Positions 1-4,048 of a stretch of DNA of 7,134 nucleotides are shown in pieces. Source of the stretch: Pseudomonadota bacterium (lineage in GTDB: Bacteria; Pseudomonadota; Alphaproteobacteria; Rhizobiales; Hyphomicrobiaceae). The notes under the pieces are model-generated. The model had not been told where the DNA came from and made no database searches. It worked only from the letters and a program-made list of their open reading frames with translations. Positions within the stretch are counted from its first letter, which is position 1. Every line of letters starts with the position of its first letter. Position numbers and translations under genes: made by a program. The stretch spans positions 1-7,134 of the forward strand of contig JAKAML010000065.1 of NCBI GenBank assembly GCA_021812845.1, given 5' to 3'.

Positions 1-591
1 GTCGGGGAAGAGGTCGGCGTGGATCACGCCCTGCGGCAGATCCTTCGGCCAGGCGGGTACGAGCGCCGTGAGCTCGGAGGCGATGGTCGCCGCGAGGGCG
101 GGCGCTATGTCGTCGGCGCGGGTCTCGAAGCGCTCGAACAGGGGCCGCCAGCCCTTGGGCCCGAGCGCGTTGCGGCGGGTCGCGGGATAGGTCCGGCCGG
201 CAGCGTGCAGCTCGGCGAGGGCGCGGCCGACCTCGGCGCAGTGGGCGGCGGTCGGCTTGCGGACCCAGAAGCCCTCGAGGAAGGTGATGAGGGCGGCGGC
301 GCGTCCGGCGAGGCGGCCGAGGTTCCGCCCGTCCTTGTCGCGCACCGGCAGCGGGCAGTTGACCCCCGCCGCCGCGAGATGCTCCATCAGCCCGAGGAAG
401 TAGGGCAGGTCGCCATGGTCGACGCGGCGCTCGTAGAGCGTCAGGATGAAGGTCCCCTCGGTGGTGTGGACCATGTAGTTGGTGTTCTCGACGCCTTCCG
501 CGATGCCCTTGTAGGACAGGAGCTCGCCGACGCCGTAGCGGGCGAGGAAGCGCGACAGCTCGGCGTCGTTGACCTCGGTGTAGACCGCCAT
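1..591 (-). CDS. thrB: Homoserine kinase ThrB (choline/aminoglycoside kinase-like type), 5' part; 3' end beyond the window
   Basis: This kinase phosphorylates L-homoserine to O-phospho-L-homoserine in the cytoplasm, the step before threonine synthase. The window holds the first 197 codons of a protein that is usually about 320 residues. The N-terminus carries a family-typical nucleotide-binding region (GIAEGVENTN at residues 29-38, then FILTLYE at 48-54). The last visible residues, HADLFPD at 191-197, match the catalytic-loop motif of the APH/ChoK-fold kinases, with D193 as the expected catalytic base; the usual Asn just after lies off the edge. The ATG is 13 nt after the ispH stop, and a GAGGT-like ribosome site overlaps that stop, so translation is probably coupled to ispH. 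In many alphaproteobacteria rnhA follows; that cannot be tested here. No frameshift is visible. Confidence 0.93.
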   Translation of the reverse strand, partial: MAVYTEVNDAELSRFLARYGVGELLSYKGIAEGVENTNYMVHTTEGTFILTLYERRVDHGDLPYFLGLMEHLAAAGVNCPLPVRDKDGRNLGRLAGRAAALITFLEGFWVRKPTAAHCAEVGRALAELHAAGRTYPATRRNALGPKGWRPLFERFETRADDIAPALAATIASELTALVPAWPKDLPQGVIHADLFPD

Positions 592-604
592 GTCGGGGGA
601 GACC

Positions 605-1672
605 TCAGCGCGCCGCGGGCGGGGCGACGTCGCGCAACTCGCGCGGGACGTTGAAGGCGACGCGCTCCTCGGCGTTCGACACGATCTCGACCGCGATGTC
701 GTAGCGGCTGCGGAAGGCCTCGATCACCTCCTCGACGAGCACCTCCGGGGCCGAGGCGCCGGCGGTGACGCCGATGGTGTCGAGACCGCCGAGCCGGTCC
801 CACGGGATGTCGGCGGCGCGCTGGACGAGGAAGGCGCGCGGACAGCCGCCGCGCTCGGCGACCTCGACGAGGCGGACCGAGTTCGAGCTGTTGGGCGCGC
901 CGACGACGAGGAGCGCGCCGATGCGCGGCGCGATCGCCTTCACCGATGCCTGGCGGTTGGTCGTCGCATAGCAGATGTCCTCCTTGACGGGGCCGGCGAT
1001 CGCGGGGAAGCGCGCCTTCAGGATCTCGACCATGGCCGCGGTGTCGTCGACCGACAGCGTGGTCTGGGTGACGAAGGCGAGCTTCTGCGGGTCACGGGGC
1101 GTGAACGCGCGCGCCTCGGCCTCGGTCTCGATCAGCCGGACGGCGCCGTCGGGGAGCTGGCCCATGGTGCCGACCACCTCGGGATGCCCGGCATGGCCGA
1201 TGAGCAGGATCTCGAGCCCGTCCTCGTGGTGCCGGCGGGCCTCGTTGTGGACCTTCACGACCAGCGGGCAGGTGGCGTCGAGGACGGTCAGGTTGCGGGC
1301 CCGGGCCGCCTCCGGGACCGACCGGGCGACACCATGTGCCGAAAAGATCACGGGCTGGGTCGTTTCGGGCACATCCGACAGCTCCTCCACAAAAACGGCG
1401 CCTTTCGCCTTCAGGGATTCGACGACATACCGATTGTGGACGATCTCGTGACGGACGTAGACCGGTGGGCCATGCTTGACGAGCGCCAGCTCGACGATCT
1501 GGATCGCGCGGTCGACCCCGGCGCAGAAACCACGCGGAGCGGCAAGCAGTATGCGAAGCCGCGCGCGGCGGGGTAGGGTCCGGGGCTCCGGGGTCCGGGG
1601 CTCCGGGGTGCGGGGCTCCGGGGTGCGGGGTGGGGCCGTTTCGCTTTCGGAGCGGGGAGCGGAACCGGACAT
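605..1672 (-). CDS. ispH: 4-hydroxy-3-methylbut-2-enyl diphosphate reductase IspH, with repeat-encoded N-terminal extension
   Basis: IspH is the [4Fe-4S] enzyme of the last MEP-pathway step, reducing HMBPP to IPP and DMAPP in the cytoplasm. The three cluster cysteines are present: C50 ([11 protein letters not shown]), C135 (LDATCPLV) and C234 ([10 protein letters not shown]). Also present are the substrate-site histidines H79, H113 and H163, the catalytic E165 (HPE), TQTTLS at 202-207, SSN at 262-264 and S307. The conserved domain begins near residue 39, whereas typical IspH starts almost directly with it. The first 38 residues are low-complexity and contain TPEPR three times, from a 15-bp tandem repeat. 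No in-frame ATG, GTG or TTG lies between codon 1 and the domain, so the ATG at 1672 is the only ordinary start, although its ribosome site (AGAGAG, about 13 nt away) is weak. The gene is followed by thrB. The function is secure; the extension is odd. Confidence 0.96.
   Translation of the reverse strand: MSGSAPRSESETAPPRTPEPRTPEPRTPEPRTLPRRARLRILLAAPRGFCAGVDRAIQIVELALVKHGPPVYVRHEIVHNRYVVESLKAKGAVFVEELSDVPETTQPVIFSAHGVARSVPEAARARNLTVLDATCPLVVKVHNEARRHHEDGLEILLIGHAGHPEVVGTMGQLPDGAVRLIETEAEARAFTPRDPQKLAFVTQTTLSVDDTAAMVEILKARFPAIAGPVKEDICYATTNRQASVKAIAPRIGALLVVGAPNSSNSVRLVEVAERGGCPRAFLVQRAADIPWDRLGGLDTIGVTAGASAPEVLVEEVIEAFRSRYDIAVEIVSNAEERVAFNVPRELRDVAPPAAR
1582..1630. repeat. 15-bp direct repeat, three copies, inside the 5' end of ispH
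   Basis: Three head-to-tail copies of a 15-mer lie at 1582-1596, 1597-1611 and 1612-1626, followed by a partial copy (GGGG). Units two and three are identical (GGGGCTCCGGGGTGC) and unit one differs at one base. On the minus strand each unit reads as TPEPR in the ispH frame and contains GGAG. Because 15 is a multiple of three, gain or loss of a unit would preserve the ispH frame. Confidence 0.95.
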
Positions 1673-1693
1673 GACGGCGCAGGCTCTCTTTCT

Positions 1694-1707
1694 CTGTTCG
1701 GGAACAG
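1694..1707. promoter_or_regulatory. Perfect 14-bp palindrome CTGTTC-GG-GAACAG upstream of ispH
   Basis: The arms are 6 bp with a 2-nt centre, too tight for an RNA hairpin but suited to a dimeric DNA-binding protein. It sits 21 nt upstream of the ispH ATG on the minus strand. It resembles GTTC/GAAC half-sites, but its spacing is not the GTTC-N7-GTTC direct repeat of alphaproteobacterial LexA, so I do not assign a regulator. Confidence 0.35.
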
Positions 1708-1722
1708 GACCTTGGACCTTGG
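1707..1722. repeat. Tandem 7-bp duplication GGACCTT x2
   Basis: GGACCTT occurs at 1707-1713 and 1714-1720, followed by GG, directly next to the palindrome upstream of ispH. It may be slippage or a pair of half-sites; function unknown. Confidence 0.6.
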
Positions 1723-1768
1723 CCCCGGCGCATGGGAAATGCTAGCGTCCGAGTCGGGACACTATCGG

Positions 1769-1787
1769 ATGCCTCGTCGGGAGGCAT
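1769..1787. promoter_or_regulatory. Inverted repeat ATGCCTC-N5-GAGGCAT in the divergent ispH/lipoprotein region
   Basis: Perfect 7-bp arms surround a 5-nt centre (GTCGG). No T-run follows on either strand, so it is not a standard intrinsic terminator. Its position between two divergent genes fits an operator or a leader hairpin. Confidence 0.35.
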
Positions 1788-1800
1788 AGGGGATTTCGGA

Positions 1801-1822
1801 CGCCGGGAAACATTTTCCGGCG
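1801..1822 (+). promoter_or_regulatory. Hairpin just before the lipoprotein gene's ribosome site
   Basis: CGCCGGGAA pairs with TTTCCGGCG across a 4-nt loop (ACAT), giving a 9-bp stem with one G-U pair. The stem ends 4 nt before AAGGA (1827-1831), the likely Shine-Dalgarno of the 1842 gene. It could shape translation or be a protein-binding dyad; no T-run follows, so termination is unlikely. Confidence 0.4.
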
Positions 1823-1841
1823 CCTCAAGGACCGGGGATTC

Positions 1842-2528
1842 ATGGCGCGATCGGCCGAGACCAATGGGCGGGACGCAGGTTCGGGGCGTTCCATCGCGCG
1901 GCGCACCGGTGTGGCCGTGGCCGTCGTCGCGGCGGCGCTGGCCGCCGGCGGGTGCGGAATGTCGTCTTTGACCTCCGGGCTCGGCGGCGGCATGTTCGGC
2001 TCGTCGACCAAGGCGTCCGTCGACAAGGTGACGGAGGAGCAGATGCTCTCCGCCGCCAAGGCCGACGAGGCGGGCGCGACCGGCTCGACCTCGGTCGGCG
2101 AGGTCGCCCACGGCTGCCCGAAGTTCGTGCCGTGGCCGCGCGAGAACCACATCACCATCTACGAGCAGGGCCGGGTCGGCGACGCGCTCGCCGTGATGCA
2201 CCGGGGCGAGATCACCAAGACGGCGCGGGAATGCTCGATCGAGCCCGGCCGCGTCACCGTGAAATATGGATTCTCCGGCCGCGTGCTGCTCGGTCCCAAG
2301 GGCAAGGGCGGCACCATCATGCTGCCGGTCAACGTGACGGTCACGGACGCCAAGCGGGCCAAGGTCGCGTCCGACGCGATGAAGGTCGACGTCTCGGTCG
2401 CGCTCGACAAGCCGATCGGCTACTTCTCGGCCGTGCGCACGGTGACCTTCCCGGTGCCCGAGGGCAACCGGCCGGGAGACTTCGAGGTGTTCGTCGGCTT
2501 CGACCGCGCCGCGCCCGGCGCCGGCTGA
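1842..2528 (+). CDS. Predicted lipoprotein, family not recognised (228 aa)
   Basis: The N-terminus has a positively charged stretch (R16, R20, R21), a hydrophobic segment at residues 23-35 and a lipobox-like AAGGC, so C38 is the expected lipidated cysteine after signal peptidase II cleavage. The -3 position is Ala rather than the preferred Leu, so lipidation is likely but not certain. Residues 39-87 are Gly/Ser/Ala-rich and probably a flexible linker. The C-terminal part (88-228) looks like a compact, beta-rich domain with two cysteines, C92 and C131, that could form a disulfide in the periplasm. The start is supported by AAGGA at 1827-1831, 10 nt upstream. Codon use is strongly G/C-ending like its neighbours. 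I recognise no named family and assign no activity; it is probably an envelope-anchored protein of this bacterial group. Confidence 0.85.
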   Translation: MARSAETNGRDAGSGRSIARRTGVAVAVVAAALAAGGCGMSSLTSGLGGGMFGSSTKASVDKVTEEQMLSAAKADEAGATGSTSVGEVAHGCPKFVPWPRENHITIYEQGRVGDALAVMHRGEITKTARECSIEPGRVTVKYGFSGRVLLGPKGKGGTIMLPVNVTVTDAKRAKVASDAMKVDVSVALDKPIGYFSAVRTVTFPVPEGNRPGDFEVFVGFDRAAPGAG

Positions 2529-2560
2529 GGCCGGTCCGCGCCCGATCGAACGCGACGATC

Positions 2561-2589
2561 GGCCGATAGACGCGCGGCCGGTATCGGCC
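2561..2589 (+). terminator. Inverted repeat GGCCGATA-N13-TATCGGCC downstream of the lipoprotein gene; possible terminator or operator
   Basis: Perfect 8-bp arms lie at 2561-2568 and 2582-2589, starting 32 nt after the lipoprotein stop. The left arm overlaps a perfect 10-bp palindrome, ATCGGCCGAT at 2558-2567, so ATCGGCC appears twice in direct and once in inverted orientation. There is no T-run after it, so it could be a U-less terminator, a transcript-end stabiliser or an operator for the 2655 gene. Confidence 0.3.
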
Positions 2590-2600
2590 CATTCCGCATC

Positions 2601-2609
2601 TGCTATGCT
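2601..2609 (+). promoter_or_regulatory. Possible extended -10 element (TGCTATGCT) for the 133-aa gene
   Basis: TG-N-TATGCT matches the extended -10 pattern and lies about 46 nt before the ATG at 2655. No good -35 hexamer is seen at the right distance. Such a short match can occur by chance. Confidence 0.2.
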
Positions 2610-2627
2610 CGGCCGCGGCACGCGCCG

Positions 2628-2642
2628 TCCGCAGCGTGCGGA
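2628..2642 (+). promoter_or_regulatory. Small hairpin overlapping the ribosome site of the 133-aa gene
   Basis: TCCGCA pairs with TGCGGA across a GCG loop. The right arm contains most of GGAG (2640-2643), the only visible Shine-Dalgarno for the ATG at 2655, 11 nt downstream. If it forms, it would lower translation initiation. Confidence 0.3.
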
Positions 2643-2654
2643 GACCGCCGTTCC

Positions 2655-3056
2655 ATGAGCCTGCTCGAGCCTGAACGCTTCTGGTCGGAATCGCTCGATC
2701 GGCGGCTCGACGCGGTGCGCAACATCCGCCGTCTCGATCGCGACGTCGCGCTGTCGGGCGAGCCGCCGGGGCCAGCGCTTGCGGCGGCGTTGTCCACACA
2801 TCTGGCCGGCCTCGACCCCGAGCAGGATCTCGGCACCGACGCCTTCGGTCCATGGCATCGTTTCCAGAGCGAGTTCCTGGGCGTCAAGGTGTTCGACGGC
2901 ACGGCGCTGGAGGCCCATGCGAAGCGTCTCGCGGCGCTCGACGGTGCCGCTGCCGCAAACGCGCTCGCACTGTTGCGCGACGTGGCCGACCTCGCCGAGG
3001 ACAGCGCCCATCGGCTGCGGCACGGACTGCTGCGCTACGATCCCGACGCTTGGTAG
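2655..3056 (+). CDS. Hypothetical protein, 133 aa, family not recognised
   Basis: A small acidic-to-neutral soluble protein with no signal peptide or membrane segment, so probably cytoplasmic. Long Ala/Leu/Arg-rich stretches (residues 8-52 and 83-128) suggest mostly alpha-helical structure, around a more distinctive centre at 60-80 (DAFGPWHRFQSEFLG). I see no catalytic or metal-binding motif and do not recognise the family. Coding is supported by strongly G/C-ending codon use in this frame. The minus-strand reading frame covering the same bases gives only Arg/Pro/Gly-rich shadow protein. The ribosome site is weak (GGAG, 11 nt from the ATG, partly in a small hairpin). It ends tail to tail with the thioredoxin-like gene, 13 nt between stops, with no hairpin between, so the two transcripts probably overlap at their 3' ends. 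Confidence 0.75.
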   Translation: MSLLEPERFWSESLDRRLDAVRNIRRLDRDVALSGEPPGPALAAALSTHLAGLDPEQDLGTDAFGPWHRFQSEFLGVKVFDGTALEAHAKRLAALDGAAAANALALLRDVADLAEDSAHRLRHGLLRYDPDAW

Positions 3057-3069
3057 TTCCCGTCGGCGA

Positions 3070-3639
3070 TCAGCGGGTGTCGGCCCCGGCGCCCGGCGGC
3101 GGCAGCGGCGCGGCTTCGGCGGGCGACCTGGCGCGCGTCATCAGGCCGACCAGCTCATCGGGCGCGTCGATCTTCAGCGAGTGCGGGTACTGCGGGTCGG
3201 TGCCGACGAGCGTCGTGTCGACCTCGCCCTCGGCATCGACGAACAGGGTGCGTGGCACATAGGTTCCATCGGGGGCGAAGGCGCCGTTGACGTCGGGGTA
3301 CTTCTGCACGTCGACGAGGATCATCACGAATTTCTTCGACAGCGCGACGACGCGCGGATCCTTGAACACCTCGCGATAGCGGCGGCAGGCGGTGCACCAT
3401 GTCGCGTGCATGACCATCAGCGCCGGCTTGCCGGTGCGGATCGTCTCCGGAACGCCCGCCCGCATGTCGCGCCAGGCGATCTCGGGGCCGTTCCACTCGG
3501 CCGCGTGCTCGGGCGCGCCGGGGGCTGTGACCGGCGGAGGAGGGGCGTTGGCGCGGACGGCGCCGGCGCTGCCGACGAGCAGGAGGCCAACGGCGAACAT
3601 GACGACGCGCAGCGGGATCGGGCGGTGGGTCGAGGGCAT
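3070..3639 (-). CDS. Secreted thioredoxin-fold protein resembling TXNDC12/AGR2 (Thioredoxin_7-like)
   Basis: Probably a periplasmic thiol-disulfide protein of 189 aa. Residues 1-30 form a Sec signal peptide: basic start, hydrophobic 12-27, cleavage likely after A30 (AVRA) or A32. A Pro-rich linker follows at 33-43. The thioredoxin domain spans about 50-172, with the active site W81-C82-T-A-C85 and the expected cis-proline P129 (TYVPRTLFVD). The segment FAPDGTYVPRTLFVD and the following region with PQYPHSLKI match, from memory, eukaryotic ERp18/TXNDC12 (FSPDGGYIPRILFLD) better than thioredoxin, DsbA or ResA. Substrates are unknown; reductase, isomerase or oxidase cannot be distinguished. The start at 3639 is chosen because GGAGAG lies 7 nt upstream on the minus strand and the signal peptide begins there. 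The longer in-frame stretch upstream is Pro/Arg-rich and not protein-like. It is divergent from the transporter gene. Confidence 0.9.
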   Translation of the reverse strand: MPSTHRPIPLRVVMFAVGLLLVGSAGAVRANAPPPPVTAPGAPEHAAEWNGPEIAWRDMRAGVPETIRTGKPALMVMHATWCTACRRYREVFKDPRVVALSKKFVMILVDVQKYPDVNGAFAPDGTYVPRTLFVDAEGEVDTTLVGTDPQYPHSLKIDAPDELVGLMTRARSPAEAAPLPPPGAGADTR

Positions 3640-3644
3640 TGGTC

Positions 3645-3702
3645 GGCTCTCCGGTCGTGGGCTCCCCGGTTGCGGGCACTCCGGGCGTGGCACTCCGGGC
3701 GC
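3645..3702. repeat. Four degenerate 14-bp tandem repeats in front of the thioredoxin-like gene
   Basis: Units lie at 3645-3658 (GGCTCTCCGGTCGT), 3660-3673 (GGCTCCCCGGTTGC), 3675-3688 (GGCACTCCGGGCGT) and 3689-3702 (GGCACTCCGGGCGC). The last two differ at one base. On the minus strand each carries a G/A-rich core (GGAG or GGGGAG); in the unit closest to the gene this core is GGAGAG, its Shine-Dalgarno. They resemble the repeat inside ispH (GGGGCTCCGGGGTGC). Confidence 0.75.
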
Positions 3703-3748
3703 GGGCGTGGCCGGGGTGGGGTGATGGTGCCGGTGGGTCGTCAACCGC

Positions 3749-3763
3749 CGGCGGGGCCCGCCG
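3749..3763. repeat. 15-bp G/C palindrome CGGCGGG-G-CCCGCCG
   Basis: Perfect 7-bp arms surround a single central G. The bases just before (CCGCCGGCGG at 3746-3755) form an overlapping palindrome. It may be a protein-binding site or simply reflect high G+C; no function assigned. Confidence 0.4.
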
Positions 3764-3811
3764 AGCCATGAATTGCCCAATCCCGCGGCGGATTTCAACG
3801 GCCCCCTTGCT

Positions 3812-3905
3812 CCGGACCCGCGACGGACGGAGGTGGGCAGGCGGCGGTCCGGGAACCAATCGCCTGCGTCGGGCGTTGGTTTCCGGTGGTTCGCGCGGCC
3901 GGACC
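3812..3905 (+). promoter_or_regulatory. Candidate structured leader of the SLC13 transporter gene with mutually exclusive pairings
   Basis: CCGGACC occurs at 3812-3818 and again at 3899-3905, and its exact complement GGTCCGG at 3846-3852 lies between them. The central element can therefore pair with either flank but not both. Pairing with the right flank would enclose the strong 3849-3886 hairpin (in its core form). This is the layout expected of an attenuator or riboswitch-like switch, but no known riboswitch class is recognised, and high G+C raises the chance of accidental pairing. Confidence 0.35.
3849..3886 (+). promoter_or_regulatory. Long imperfect hairpin about 160 nt upstream of the transporter start
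   Basis: GGAACCAA-t-CGCC (3852-3864) pairs with GGCG-TTGG-t-TTCC (3872-3884) around a 7-nt loop (TGCGTCG). There is one T bulge on each side, and the stem extends outward by CC/GG with a bulged G: about 14 bp in all. No T-run follows on either strand, so it is not a simple intrinsic terminator. On the minus strand it would lie upstream of the thioredoxin-like gene. Confidence 0.5.
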
Positions 3906-3993
3906 CGAGGCGCGGAAGAGGCGCGCGGGCGCGCGGGAGAGACGAAGCGCCGGGGACGGGGTGCCGATAGGAGCCTGGGGGCGGGCCGAACCG

Positions 3994-4011
3994 CTGACGG
4001 GTCGACGTCAG
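3994..4011. promoter_or_regulatory. 18-bp dyad CTGACG-N6-CGTCAG, candidate operator
   Basis: Perfect 6-bp arms with a 6-nt centre (GGTCGA) lie 37 nt upstream of the transporter ATG. Size and spacing suit a dimeric transcription factor, possibly regulating the transporter. No regulator gene is adjacent and none can be named. Confidence 0.4.
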
Positions 4012-4016
4012 ATCAC

Positions 4017-4031
4017 GGCCGGTTTGCGGCC
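4017..4031 (+). promoter_or_regulatory. Small hairpin before the transporter ribosome site
   Basis: GGCCG pairs with CGGCC around a 5-nt loop (GTTTG). It ends a few bases before the G-rich ribosome site (GGTGAG at 4041-4046). It may affect translation; it is short and could be incidental. Confidence 0.25.
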
Positions 4032-4048
4032 AGCTCGCGGGGTGAGAG

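Larger units (their letters stand above)
3640..4048. other. 409-nt noncoding divergent region between the thioredoxin-like and transporter genes
   Basis: No convincing gene lies here: every open frame through it gives Arg/Pro/Gly-rich sequence with no start context and no family resemblance. Its left end holds the ribosome site of the minus-strand thioredoxin-like gene and four degenerate 14-bp repeats. The middle has a G/C palindrome (3749-3763). The right part holds strong potential RNA structures (3812-3905), a dyad (3994-4011) and a small hairpin (4017-4031) before the transporter ATG. I see no reliable -35/-10 pair. Confidence 0.7.

Noticed and set aside
590..1576. Plus-strand open frame antisense to ispH
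   Set aside because: Asp/Arg/Leu/Gly-rich shadow of the ispH codons; the minus-strand product is unambiguous.
1582..1630. Tandem repeats as a CRISPR array
   Set aside because: Units are 15 bp, contiguous and have no spacers; no cas gene is present.
1694..1707. LexA box upstream of ispH
   Set aside because: GTTC-N2-GAAC does not match the spacing or orientation of the alphaproteobacterial LexA site, and ispH is not an SOS gene.
1092..3023. Long minus-strand open frame (643 codons) spanning ispH, the lipoprotein and the 133-aa gene
   Set aside because: Its translation is Arg/Ala/Gly/Pro/His-rich shadow sequence, it overlaps recognised IspH coding in another frame, and stop-free frames are common at about 70% G+C.
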